Origin: Prochlorococcus marinus
GTDB taxonomy: Bacteria; Cyanobacteriota; Cyanobacteriia; PCC-6307; Cyanobiaceae
Reading direction: 5' to 3'
NCBI RefSeq assembly: GCF_001180265.1
Contig: NZ_CVSW01000010.1
Coordinates: 157,124 to 221,123, forward strand
DNA length: 64,000 nt
The position numbers and the translations under genes are program-made. The notes under the pieces were generated by a model that was not told the origin of the DNA, ran no database searches, and was given only the letters and a program-made list of their open reading frames with translations. The first letter of the stretch is position 1; each line of letters opens with the position of its first letter. Positions 54,491 through 64,000 of the stretch are shown in pieces.

Positions 54491-54708
54491 TTGCTTGTTT
54501 ATATTGAATATTTTTCTGAAACTAAAAAAGAATTAAGTATTAATGATATTTCTGAAAAACTAAAATCTAATCCTGAACACACAAGAAGAGTTTGCACTGA
54601 ATTATTCTGCCAAAACCATTTAGCTAGAAAAAAAGAAGTTCTCAAGTTGGACGTCCTTATTATTTATCGGATAAGTATATTCTTGGATTTTTTTCAAAGG
54701 CCTTTTAA
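54491..54708 (+). pseudogene. Small winged-helix-like gene with A-run frameshift
   Basis: Begins with TTG directly after the nadE stop. The first 50 codons look like a winged helix: KKELSINDISEKLKSNPEHT then RRVCTELFCQNHLARKK. After an A7 run (about 54630) the adjacent frame continues sensibly as RSSQVGRPYYLSDKYILGFF and SKAF, stop at 54706-54708. One A lost from A8 explains it. The unshifted frame runs on to 54763 through antisense sequence of the DUF3326 gene, which supports the frameshift reading. DNA-binding role inferred only. Confidence 0.5.
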
Positions 54709-55720
54709 CCGAATTAAGATTTATACCTTTTCTAATAGCAAGAATTATTCCTGCAGCTTCTAAATAATTATCAACTTCAAAAAGATTGGGATAATTGTAA
54801 AACTCATTTGTCACATTTAATGTATTTTGATTTTTTACAGAAATAATATTTAAACCTTTTTCAATCCCTGCTAGTACTGCTTCTCCTCCTAATGCACCAT
54901 TAGGAACAACAATCGATTCAATCTGATCAGGGTGCAGTGAGATTGATTCATTTTTAGCAGGCAATTCAACAATATCAGGTGCATTGCTTAACCCAATCAG
55001 TACAGATGGTAAAAAAGTGTATCCTATTTCTTCTGCAGCTGCACGAGGATCTAAATTTTCATTCAATTCAATTGGATTTAAAGCAGGTGCGTGAGCACAG
55101 GGAACTTTTAAGAATTTACTAATTAAATGACTTATAACTGCTTCGACTCCAGCAATATGATCAACCCCTTTCCCCTCTCGATAGATATTTGTTTCTAAAG
55201 AATCTGGATCATCTGGAAATTTTGCCACAATTGCTATTGCCGTAACTCCTTTTTCTATTAAACATTTTCCAGCTTCAATTAGAGTATCAGGATTTTCAAT
55301 TCTGCCACCACTGATTTCTGAAGAATCAGAATCAATAACTATGTTTAATGGCTTTCTTGTAATCACATAAGAATGAACATTAATTCCTAAAGTAGAAACA
55401 CATGCATCAGCAACTTGTAAATGTCTCACTAATATTTCTTTTTCAATGGCTGAATCAAAAATTATCCCAATTTTCTGTTGCTTTACCCTTTTTAAAGCTA
55501 TTTCTCCTTTAGCAAGTCGGTCTAAACTATAACCCTCAACATAAAAAATATTTTTATCTTTTTCAGAAAGATTACCACCATTCATAACATTTGGATGAGT
55601 AATTAAACATCCACTTGCTGATGCTAATAATTTAGCCGTTGGAAGTGCATCTCCAGCAAATCCTCCTACTTCACAACCAATACCAGTTGGAACTATGAAT
55701 ATTGTTGGTGAATTTTCCAT
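54620..55720 (-). CDS. DUF3326 family protein
   Basis: A 366-residue protein conserved in cyanobacteria and some other bacteria. IFIVPTGIGCEVGGFAGDAL, LITHPNVMNGGNLSEKD, CVSTLGINVHSYVITRKPL and PCAHAPALNPIEL are in the order expected for DUF3326. Biochemical function unknown. Its 3' end overlaps the convergent small gene after nadE by about 90 bases. ATG start. Fourth gene downstream of atpC (gamma end of the ATP synthase operon). Confidence 0.82.
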   Translation of the reverse strand: MENSPTIFIVPTGIGCEVGGFAGDALPTAKLLASASGCLITHPNVMNGGNLSEKDKNIFYVEGYSLDRLAKGEIALKRVKQQKIGIIFDSAIEKEILVRHLQVADACVSTLGINVHSYVITRKPLNIVIDSDSSEISGGRIENPDTLIEAGKCLIEKGVTAIAIVAKFPDDPDSLETNIYREGKGVDHIAGVEAVISHLISKFLKVPCAHAPALNPIELNENLDPRAAAEEIGYTFLPSVLIGLSNAPDIVELPAKNESISLHPDQIESIVVPNGALGGEAVLAGIEKGLNIISVKNQNTLNVTNEFYNYPNLFEVDNYLEAAGIILAIRKGINLNSVKRPLKKIQEYTYPINNKDVQLENFFFSS

Positions 55721-55747
55721 TATTAAAAATATTTCAATTTATATTTC

Positions 55748-55939
55748 TTAATTAGCTAAGACAGCTTTAATTTTAAGTTTTTTTGTTCCAAAAGAGTCAA
55801 TAGAATTTTGAATATCAACAATTGACCATCGAATTAAATCACCTTTTTTTTCTAAATTTGCAATGATGAATTCCCTTAAATTTTTTACTTTTATTGAAGC
55901 TGGCCAATCTAAATAGTAATCAACTGAACTTAATTTCAT
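55748..55939 (-). CDS. 63-residue conserved-looking protein, unknown
   Basis: MKLSSVDYYLDWPASIKVKN then LREFIIANLEKKGDLIRWSI and a C-terminal KKLKIKAVLAN strand. Soluble alpha/beta. Its ATG overlaps the ferredoxin stop by four bases (ATGA), so it is translated with the ferredoxin, which may be its partner. No family recognised. Confidence 0.7.
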   Translation of the reverse strand: MKLSSVDYYLDWPASIKVKNLREFIIANLEKKGDLIRWSIVDIQNSIDSFGTKKLKIKAVLAN

Positions 55940-56262
55940 TTTTGATATTTACCAAATTGATCATTATACAAATCATCTTCGACTTCTTTACCAATAACAA
56001 TATTCAAATCGGACTTGGGATATGCCACACATAAAAGTGCAAAGCCCTTTTCCCTCAAATCATCATTTAATCCCATAGCATCTTCTTGATCTACAGATCC
56101 TTCCAATATCATGGATGCACAATCTGTACAAACTCCTGAACAACAACTACTTGGTAAATCTATTCCATTTATTTTTGCCGCTGAAATAATATCTTGATCT
56201 TCAGAACATAAAAAACTAATAGTCTTTTGCTCATATTGAACTTTGATATTGTATTCAGGCAT
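55936..56262 (-). CDS. 2Fe-2S plant-type ferredoxin
   Basis: A 108-residue ferredoxin. Cysteines 40, 45, 48 and 78 fit the plant-type C-x4-C-x2-C-x29-C cluster site within PSSCCSGVCTDCASMI and ALLCVAYP. The extra Cys41 and the C-terminal tail (VEDDLYNDQFGKYQK) differ from PetF1, so it is a divergent paralogue, probably serving a specific reductase or biosynthetic enzyme. Lies 16 bases after atpG and likely shares its transcript. Confidence 0.9.
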   Translation of the reverse strand: MPEYNIKVQYEQKTISFLCSEDQDIISAAKINGIDLPSSCCSGVCTDCASMILEGSVDQEDAMGLNDDLREKGFALLCVAYPKSDLNIVIGKEVEDDLYNDQFGKYQK

Positions 56263-56278
56263 ATCCTAAATCTTATTG

Positions 56279-57229
56279 CTAAACTGCAGAACCTCCTACA
56301 ACCTCTAATATTTCTTGAGTAATAGCTGCTTGCCTGGCTTTGTTGTAGGTTAGATTCAAAGTACTTGCTAATTCTTTAGCATTATCACTCGCATTATTCA
56401 TAGCAGTCATCCTGCAAGCGAGTTCTGAAGCTGCTGACTCTTGAAGAGCTCTTAGTACCTGATTCTGTAAATATAATGGTAATAAGGAATCTAATAGTTG
56501 ATCAGGACTTTGTTCAAAAACAATATCTGATGGCAACTTTTCTGAATCACTTTTTTCCATATTTGATTTTTCAACAAGTAACTTACTATCTTTTGTAGTC
56601 AACCTAAAAATTTCATCGTTTTCCTCAGCAATTCCTTGAGGGTCAAGTGGCAATAGTGTTTGAACGACAGGAGCGCAGCTGACTAGAGTAATGAATTTCG
56701 TGTAAATAATTTCCACCCTGTCAGAATTTTCTGAGAGAAATTCAGCTAAAATTTCATTTGTTACTCCTTCAGAGTCCTTGACTGTGGGCACCTGTTCTAG
56801 TTCTTTGAAAGTACTTTTAATTACAAATCTATCCTTTCTATTTTGAAAATATCCAATAGCTTTCTTCCCTACCAAAATTAAATTCGGCTGATACCCTTGT
56901 TTGACTAATTCTGAGTATCTTATTTCTACCTTTTTTATTATATTTGTATTGTAACCACCGCATAAACCTCTATCAGCAGTTATGCAAACCAAAGTGATGC
57001 TCTTTACTTCTCTCTTGGATAATAGAGGAGAGTCGACAGCCTCAAATTGAACTTTAGATTGGATATTTTCTAAGACCCGTGCAAGTTTATCTGCAAAAGG
57101 TCTACTTTTAAGAACTTGATCTTGAGCTCTCCTAACTTTTGCAGCTGCAACAAGTCTCATGGCCTCCGTTATTTTTCTCGTATTTTTAACGGAAACGATT
57201 CGATCTCTAATCTCTTTAAGATTTGCCAT
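56279..57229 (-). CDS. atpG: ATP synthase F1 gamma subunit
   Basis: A 316-residue rotor subunit. ANLKEIRDRIVSVKNTRKIT at the start and the C-terminal ESAASELACRMTAMNNASDN helices are the conserved coiled-coil ends that turn inside alpha3beta3; ADRGLCGGYNTNIIK is the central Rossmann-like part. The ~30-residue cyanobacterial/plastid insertion (around residues 195-230) is present. Last ATP synthase gene of the operon. Confidence 0.96.
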   Translation of the reverse strand: MANLKEIRDRIVSVKNTRKITEAMRLVAAAKVRRAQDQVLKSRPFADKLARVLENIQSKVQFEAVDSPLLSKREVKSITLVCITADRGLCGGYNTNIIKKVEIRYSELVKQGYQPNLILVGKKAIGYFQNRKDRFVIKSTFKELEQVPTVKDSEGVTNEILAEFLSENSDRVEIIYTKFITLVSCAPVVQTLLPLDPQGIAEENDEIFRLTTKDSKLLVEKSNMEKSDSEKLPSDIVFEQSPDQLLDSLLPLYLQNQVLRALQESAASELACRMTAMNNASDNAKELASTLNLTYNKARQAAITQEILEVVGGSAV

Positions 57230-57248
57230 GGTATCTCCTTAAATAAAT

Positions 57249-58778
<1,530 letters not shown>

Positions 58779-58796
58779 TTAAGGTTGATTTAAAAG

Positions 58797-59339
58797 TTAC
58801 TTGGAAAGAGATAAGCCAAGTTTTCTTATTTGTGAAGCAAGAGAAGCATCAATTACTTTTGATCCTACACTGGCGACGAAACCACCAATAAGTGATGGGT
58901 CGATTTTAGTTACAAGTTCTAATTTTTCTGTTCCAGCAATATTGATGATCTTTTTGGTAATTAAACCTTTCTGTTCATCAGTAAGCTCGACTGCAGAAGT
59001 AACAGTTGCCAAAGCAATATTACTATTCTCTCGGTAAATCTCTAAAAACCTATCAAGAATTGAAGTAAGTATTCCAATTCTTTGCCTATCGGCCAATAAT
59101 TTTAAGAAATTCAGTAAAGAAGAATTAACCTTATTTGAAAAAATTTCAGTAATGATTTTCTTCTTAGCATCTGTCTCTAAAATGGGAGAGGATAGTGCCT
59201 TCTCCAGTTCAGGGGAATCATTTATTAATTCCAAGAGTTGTTTAACCTCAGAAACCATCTCTTCCGTTTGCGAATTTTCATTCACAACTTGAAGTAATGC
59301 CTCTGCGTATGGTGTAGTAACTGAATTTAAAAGTGGCAT
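58797..59339 (-). CDS. atpH: ATP synthase F1 delta subunit
   Basis: A 180-residue subunit (OSCP type): N-terminal helical bundle (VTTPYAEALLQVVNENSQTE) and C-terminal LVTKIDPSLIGGFVASVGSK, the conserved GG(F/I) element, ending IRKLGLSLSK. Links the b/b' stator to alpha. Overlaps atpF by one base. Confidence 0.95.
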   Translation of the reverse strand: MPLLNSVTTPYAEALLQVVNENSQTEEMVSEVKQLLELINDSPELEKALSSPILETDAKKKIITEIFSNKVNSSLLNFLKLLADRQRIGILTSILDRFLEIYRENSNIALATVTSAVELTDEQKGLITKKIINIAGTEKLELVTKIDPSLIGGFVASVGSKVIDASLASQIRKLGLSLSK

Positions 59340-59851
59340 TAGTTCACCTCAATATTGTTAATTGATTGAGTTACCAAATTTTCTTGTGTTGTTTTATCAA
59401 GTCTATTTGGGAGAGAATCTAAGGCTTTCTTGATTGCCAGTTCAACAGCTTCTTTTCGAAGTTGAGAAATTGCTCTGGATGCTTCAGAGCTCTCATCAGA
59501 AATTGCACTCTGTTTAATTCGTGCCATCTCCTCTATCGCTTTTTTCTCACTTTCCATTCTGATTGATTCAGATCTTTTAAGAGAATCTGCTTTTATTTGA
59601 GAAGCTTTTTCTTCTGCTGAAGATAAATCTTTCTTCGCCTTTTCTAAAGCTTTAGTTGCATTTAGAAGTCGATCTTCAGCATCTTTTAATTCAAGAAGGA
59701 TTCCTTCTCTCCTTTTTTGAAGCATTTTACCTAGGAAACCAGGCAAAAATTTATAAAGACCGAAAACTACTACAGCCCAATTAAGGATATTAGTTTCAAA
59801 TAAATTGAAGTTCAATCCAAAACCTTCAGTAGCTAAAAGAGTTAAATTCAT
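59339..59851 (-). CDS. atpF: ATP synthase Fo subunit b
   Basis: A 170-residue stator subunit: one N-terminal membrane helix ([20 protein letters not shown]) and a long Glu/Lys/Ala coiled coil to the C-terminus (SINNIEVN). Pairs with b'. Overlaps the b' gene by four bases (ATGA). Confidence 0.95.
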   Translation of the reverse strand: MNLTLLATEGFGLNFNLFETNILNWAVVVFGLYKFLPGFLGKMLQKRREGILLELKDAEDRLLNATKALEKAKKDLSSAEEKASQIKADSLKRSESIRMESEKKAIEEMARIKQSAISDESSEASRAISQLRKEAVELAIKKALDSLPNRLDKTTQENLVTQSINNIEVN

Positions 59852-60309
59852 TTTTCTAGAATCAATCTATTAACAATAAGTTCGCTTAGATCATCAGCCT
59901 GTTTAGAAAGTTGATCACGAGCAGCAGACGTCTGACTTTCAATTTCTAGTCTTGCCTTTTCTTTTGAAGCATTTGCTTCATTGTTAGCAAGTTCTAGTGC
60001 TTCTTTAAAGAGCTTGTCAGACTCATTCTCAGCTTCGCTAACAATTCTTTGGGCTTCAGTACGCGCACTTTGAAGCTGACTTAATAAATCAGCTTCTAAT
60101 TTTTTAACCTCAGAAAGTTTATTTTTGGCTTCAATAATATTATCACTAACAAACTTTTCTCTTTTTTCTACAACATTGCCAACAGGCTTAAAAAAGAGAG
60201 AATTTAATATGTAAGTTAGGGCAACTACTTGTATCGCCATCAGTGGCAAAGTGGCATTTATATCAAATAATCCACCTTCTGTAGCACCAAAAAAATTAAA
60301 GGCCAACAT
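59848..60309 (-). CDS. ATP synthase Fo subunit b'
   Basis: A 153-residue duplicated b-type subunit found in photosynthetic bacteria and plastids (often called atpG or atpF2). Membrane helix [20 protein letters not shown] then [20 protein letters not shown] and a coiled coil. Forms the heterodimeric b/b' stalk with AtpF. The name atpG is avoided because gamma carries it here. Confidence 0.94.
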   Translation of the reverse strand: MLAFNFFGATEGGLFDINATLPLMAIQVVALTYILNSLFFKPVGNVVEKREKFVSDNIIEAKNKLSEVKKLEADLLSQLQSARTEAQRIVSEAENESDKLFKEALELANNEANASKEKARLEIESQTSAARDQLSKQADDLSELIVNRLILEK

Positions 60310-60376
60310 ATGATTCAGTTGAAGTTAAAAATTAAATTGAAATATTGCTAATAAGTATTAGAAGCAATATTAACTT

Positions 60377-60640
<264 letters not shown>

Positions 60641-60700
60641 TTAATACTTGTGATAATCTTTTTTTGTCATACACGCTTGGACATCCTTTTTTTAAGAATG

Positions 60701-60769
60701 GGTCTGATATTTTCAGACCTACGCGATTAGATATTTTGCCAGATTACAGACACTTTGTAAAAGTGTCTG
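60701..60769 (-). promoter_or_regulatory. Two intercistronic hairpins between atpB and atpE
   Basis: CAGACACTTT pairs perfectly with AAAGTGTCTG (60747-60769, 3-base loop) and GGTCTGA with TCAGACC (60701-60719). Both lie in the 164-base leader between atpB and atpE, a usual place for RNA processing or stabilising structures that allow more c than a subunit. Confidence 0.65.
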
Positions 60770-60786
60770 AATGTATTAGAAAAAAG

Positions 60787-61512
60787 CTAATGATGTTCTT
60801 CAACAGCTTCTCCAATGTAATAGGCCGCTAAAGTTGCAAAAATCAATGCCTGAATTGCACTAGTAAATAATCCCAGAAACATAACAGGTATTGGCAGAAT
60901 TAGAGGGACTAAGAATACTAAAACACCGACAACAAGTTCATCCGCCAAAATATTTCCAAATAACCTAAAAGAGAGTGATAAAGGTTTCGTAAAATCTTCT
61001 AGAATTTTGAAAGGAAGCATAATCGGAGTTGGGTGAACATAGTATTCGAAGTATCTCCAACCCTTATTACTTAAACCTGCATAGAAATAAGAAAGTGAAA
61101 CCAATAAAGCCAAGGCTATAGTTGTATTGATATCTGCAGTAGGTGCTCCTAATTCTCCACTTGGTAATTTAATCAATCTCCAAGGAATTAAAGCTCCTCC
61201 CCAATTACTAACAAAGACGAATAAAAACAAAGTACCTATAAATGGCATCCAATCCCTATAAACTTTTTCACCAATTTGTGTCCTAGCAAGATCTCGTATG
61301 TAATCCCAGAGGAACTCAAGCAAGTTTTGAAGGCCTTTAGGATCATTTTCCATTTTTTTAGTTCCTAAAGAAATAAAAACTAATAACGCTCCTAATAAAA
61401 TCCAAGATGTTAAAAATACCTGCCCATGAAGTCTTATATTTCCAATTTGCCAATAAAGATGTTGACCAACTTCTAATGCTGCAAAATTTGGTAGCAAGGA
61501 ATTAAAAAACAT
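60787..61512 (-). CDS. atpB: ATP synthase Fo subunit a
   Basis: A 241-residue membrane stator subunit. [20 protein letters not shown] and the key Arg helix [20 protein letters not shown], followed by [20 protein letters not shown], carry the proton half-channels and the essential Arg. Typical length for cyanobacteria. 23 bases after atpI. Confidence 0.96.
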   Translation of the reverse strand: MFFNSLLPNFAALEVGQHLYWQIGNIRLHGQVFLTSWILLGALLVFISLGTKKMENDPKGLQNLLEFLWDYIRDLARTQIGEKVYRDWMPFIGTLFLFVFVSNWGGALIPWRLIKLPSGELGAPTADINTTIALALLVSLSYFYAGLSNKGWRYFEYYVHPTPIMLPFKILEDFTKPLSLSFRLFGNILADELVVGVLVFLVPLILPIPVMFLGLFTSAIQALIFATLAAYYIGEAVEEHH

Positions 61513-61535
61513 TTGTTTTGAATAAAAAAATTTAC

Positions 61536-62012
61536 TTAAGAACGTGAGAAATAAAGAATGAGTGAAGGCTTATAAATGAAAAAACCTATCATTGCAGGAA
61601 AAATATCCAAAGATCCTAGCTTGCTCGCAAAAATAAAGAGGCAAACTGGAACTAATAGTTGCAATTTTGATACACCTGATGATTCTTTACCAAGTTTTCC
61701 TACACTTTTGGCGAGCAAACGAAGGTAAAAAATGCCGGCAATTGCACCTATAAAAATACTAAAACCAAAAGTAAATCCTAGAAAAATTCCAGTTATTGAT
61801 GCTAATAAAATAGAAACAATAAAAGTAATTCCAAAAATTGTTAATTGCAATTTTGTGTATTCATCATTTTGAGAAAGCAAATTATTTATTTGATTGGCAA
61901 TGCCAGATTTACTTTCTTTGATGATCGAATTATTCAGGGATTGAGGACATTGAACATTCTCATTAGAAGGATGCTCAAGTTTTTTTCTATTTGAGTCCAC
62001 TGATGTGAACAT
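61536..62012 (-). CDS. atpI: ATP synthase-associated protein I
   Basis: A 158-residue membrane protein: a polar N-terminal 55 residues, then four hydrophobic segments ([39 protein letters not shown] and two more) as in AtpI/UncI, which assists c-ring assembly. First gene of the operon. The long polar lead is unusual compared with E. coli AtpI. ATG start. Confidence 0.85.
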   Translation of the reverse strand: MFTSVDSNRKKLEHPSNENVQCPQSLNNSIIKESKSGIANQINNLLSQNDEYTKLQLTIFGITFIVSILLASITGIFLGFTFGFSIFIGAIAGIFYLRLLAKSVGKLGKESSGVSKLQLLVPVCLFIFASKLGSLDIFPAMIGFFIYKPSLILYFSRS

Positions 62013-62228
62013 ATCTTAGAAACCCTCTCTGAATGGTTTGAAGTAAGTATATAAACTCAGGGAATCTATCACGGAGAGGGGCCTTTTAGCTAGTTTTTTT
62101 CTATAAAAAATTAATTCTTAAGATTTAAGATGAATCTTTTGACCATTTTTATACTTTATTCTAAAAAAAAAATTTATAAAAATTCATCTTTTCAATTGCT
62201 CTAACACTTTAAAACCTTAATAAAAGAC

Positions 62229-63515
62229 TTGGCAGAATCTCAATTAAACGTCTCAATAGTACATATACATCTTAAAACTTTGGAGATAAGTCAAGAAAAA
62301 ATAAAATATAAAAGAATTTCTAAAAGAAAAAAAACCTTTAGTTCTAATTACAAAAAAAATCTCAGTAATTTAAAAGACTCTATATTTCCCTTGCCTTGGA
62401 CGATATGGCCTTATGAGGCAAAAATTCTCATTGTGCTAATTGGAATTTGGTCAATATTAGGAATATGCATACTAGGATCATCAAGTTGGTGGGTGGCTAG
62501 TAAGGAAATGGGAAATTGGGCTTATTTCTTAAAAAAACAAATTATTTGGACAATTCCAGGAATTGGTCTATTTTATTTCGTTCTTAATACAAACATTAGA
62601 AATCTTTTAAAGTGTTCAAGAATTGTTTTTTATATTTTATTCTTTTTGATTTTCCTTACCAACTTTACCGGAATTACAGTTAATGGATCTTCAAGATGGC
62701 TAGTGCTTGGCAATTTAACTCTTCAGCCTTCTGAATTAATTAAACCGTTTCTAATTCTAGAAGCTTCTAACCTTTTCGCACATTGGAATCTAGTAAAGAA
62801 TGAAAAAAAATTAATTTCAATAATATCTTTTGGTTTCTTAATTTTATTAATACTGAAACAGCCTAATTTAAGTACTGCATCATTAGCTGGAATTCTTCTT
62901 TGGGTAATAGGTTTATGTGGAGGAGTTCAACTTAGCTCTCTTTTCTCATTTGCTTCAATAGGATTCATTACTGGATGTATAAGTATCCTTAATAACGAAT
63001 ATCAAAAACTTAGAGTTACTTCATTTATTAATCCTTGGAAAGATCAACAGGAAAGTGGATTTCAATTGATTCAGAGTTTATTAGCTATAGGTTCAGGTGG
63101 TATATTTGGCCAAGGTTTTGGGCTGTCTATACAAAAATTACAGTATCTACCGTTCATGTATACAGATTTTATTTTTGCTATTTTTGCGGAAGAATTTGGT
63201 TTGTTGGGGTGTACTTTATTCTTAGGATTTTTAGCAGTATTCTCATATATAAGCCTAAGAATTAGTCTTAAGTGCAGGAACAACTATACAAAATTAGTTG
63301 CTATCGGATGTGGTGTTTTGTTGGCAGGTCAATCAATAATGCATATTGCTGTAGCAACAGGTTCAATGCCTACTACAGGCTTGCCACTCCCTTTCATTAG
63401 TTATGGAGGCAATTCATTAATAGCGTCTTTTTTTATTGCAGGGATGTTACTGAGATGTTCATTAGAATCAACAGGATTCATAGGTATGATTAGTACACGA
63501 AAAACTCTTAATTAG
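62229..63515 (+). CDS. ftsW: SEDS-family cell division protein FtsW
   Basis: A 428-residue membrane protein with about ten spans. SGGIFGQGFGLSIQKLQYLP, FIFAIFAEEFGLLGCTLFL and GLPLPFISYGGNSLIASFFI are the SEDS peptidoglycan-polymerase signatures; WLVLGNLTLQPSELIKPFLI is the GxxxxQPSE element. Start TTG at 62229 gives a ~60-residue cytoplasmic lead rich in Lys; a shorter start is possible. FtsW polymerises septal glycan with FtsI. Divergent from the atp operon; ccdA follows, the usual Prochlorococcus order. Confidence 0.9.
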   Translation: MAESQLNVSIVHIHLKTLEISQEKIKYKRISKRKKTFSSNYKKNLSNLKDSIFPLPWTIWPYEAKILIVLIGIWSILGICILGSSSWWVASKEMGNWAYFLKKQIIWTIPGIGLFYFVLNTNIRNLLKCSRIVFYILFFLIFLTNFTGITVNGSSRWLVLGNLTLQPSELIKPFLILEASNLFAHWNLVKNEKKLISIISFGFLILLILKQPNLSTASLAGILLWVIGLCGGVQLSSLFSFASIGFITGCISILNNEYQKLRVTSFINPWKDQQESGFQLIQSLLAIGSGGIFGQGFGLSIQKLQYLPFMYTDFIFAIFAEEFGLLGCTLFLGFLAVFSYISLRISLKCRNNYTKLVAIGCGVLLAGQSIMHIAVATGSMPTTGLPLPFISYGGNSLIASFFIAGMLLRCSLESTGFIGMISTRKTLN

Positions 63516-63597
63516 TTAGAATTCAGAGGGTTTTATTCAAGCTATCGAATCATTTAATTTAGTTATTTCAGAATTATCTCAAAAGGGTAATCTGCTT

Positions 63598-63942
63598 ATG
63601 CAAAATGGTCTTAACAGTCCTGGTCCATTTACTATTTTTTTGGTTTTCAGCGCAGGACTTTTAACAAGTCTTGGGCCATGCTCATTATCATTACTCCCAG
63701 TCACAATTGCTTATATAGGAGGAACAGAGCAAAATAAATTTAAACTTATTAGTTTTTCTGGAGGAGTCGTTTTTTCGCTTGTTGCACTAGGGGCTGCGAG
63801 TGGATTCTTAGGTAAAATTTACGGGCAACTTCCATCTTATTACACTTCATTTGTTGCATTAATAGCAATAATAATGGGTTTAAATTTATTAGGAATTCTA
63901 AAGTTTCAATTTCCGAATGGGCCTGATTTTAAAATAATTTGA
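63598..63942 (+). CDS. ccdA: Cytochrome c biogenesis protein CcdA, truncated by inverted sequence
   Basis: The first 113 residues are normal CcdA: SPGPFTIFLVFSAGLLTSLG and PCSLSLLPVTIAYIGGTEQN with the first redox Cys, then SFSGGVVFSLVALGAASGFL and FQFPNGPDFKII. CcdA passes electrons across the membrane for c-type cytochrome assembly and is normally near 215 residues with a second half holding the partner cysteine (SPCTTP). Here a stop follows at 63940, inside 63 bases identical to the reverse complement of 37912-37974. The break is therefore at the inverted insertion, and the gene is non-functional as written or the sequence is chimeric. Confidence 0.88.
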   Translation: MQNGLNSPGPFTIFLVFSAGLLTSLGPCSLSLLPVTIAYIGGTEQNKFKLISFSGGVVFSLVALGAASGFLGKIYGQLPSYYTSFVALIAIIMGLNLLGILKFQFPNGPDFKII

Positions 63943-64000
63943 ATTTTTATCAAATTGAGTAGGATCAATAATATTTTGATCTATTACCTCCATAAGCCCC
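63938..64000 (-). repeat. Perfect 63-base inverted copy of the EVE-gene interior
   Basis: The reverse complement of 63938-64000 equals 37912-37974 at every base (codons about 66-86 of the EVE-domain gene), starting GGGGCTTATGGAGGTAATAG. It begins abruptly inside ccdA and runs to the window edge, so its full length is unknown. Identity without any divergence argues for a very recent event or an artefact. Confidence 0.9.

Overview
The window is about 30 % GC and reads as the chromosome of a high-light-adapted Prochlorococcus (marine picocyanobacterium). Support: three high-light-inducible (Hli) protein genes, the cyanobacterial atpI-B-E-G-F-H-A-C order with atpD/atpC in a separate cluster, a PSRP-3/Ycf65 gene, the cyanobacteria-restricted DUF1818 and DUF2811 families next to rpoZ, frequent TTG starts, very short intergenic regions in the core part, and dozens of 30-60 residue membrane or Cys-rich microproteins. 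No rRNA, tRNA, CRISPR array, transposase or integrase was found.

Layout. 1-10 kb: the 5' part of an HI0933-type flavoprotein (cut by the left edge), an EamA transporter, a cupin, a DUF805 protein, two membrane fatty-acid desaturases and many microproteins. 10-19 kb: a DUF938 methyltransferase, two overlapping hli genes plus a third hli on the other strand, an LptF/LptG permease, DUF1543, DoxX and SnoaL-like proteins, and several hairpin-rich intergenic stretches that look like small RNAs. 19-24 kb: chains of overlapping microproteins, including two tandem peptides with a CP12-like C-terminal cysteine motif, then a cupin-like protein and a LOG-family enzyme. 24-37.7 kb: an accessory region with a frameshifted acyltransferase-SGNH protein (surface polysaccharide O-acylation), a porin, a run of exported proteins of unknown function, and a 1663-residue DUF4011/superfamily-1 helicase/PD-(D/E)XK nuclease resembling the single-gene Hhe defence type. 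This region also carries decayed copies of the upstream/5' part of the EVE-domain gene at 37.7 kb. 37.7-64 kb: dense core genome with EVE protein, DUF2811, DUF1818-rpoZ, an Hsp70-like protein, pyrR, gpmI, secG, groES-groEL, atpD-atpC, PSRP-3, pepP, a CNNM-type protein, a DUF697 GTPase, nadD-nadE, DUF3326, a ferredoxin, the main ATP synthase operon, ftsW and the start of ccdA.

How genes work together: the nine F1Fo subunits (eight in one operon plus beta/epsilon opposite groES) with atpI build the ATP synthase; nadD-nadE complete NAD; groES-groEL form the chaperonin; the desaturases, Hli proteins and small membrane proteins fit membrane and photosystem maintenance in high light; the acyltransferase, porin, exported proteins and helicase-nuclease form the variable, probably phage-facing part.

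Two points need caution. The last 63 bases of the window are a perfect inverted copy of the inside of the EVE-domain gene and cut ccdA short, which looks like an assembly or amplification chimera or a recent rearrangement. Three genes carry single-base frameshifts, each in a run of A, so some apparent pseudogenes may be homopolymer errors. All family assignments were made by reading translations, with no database search.
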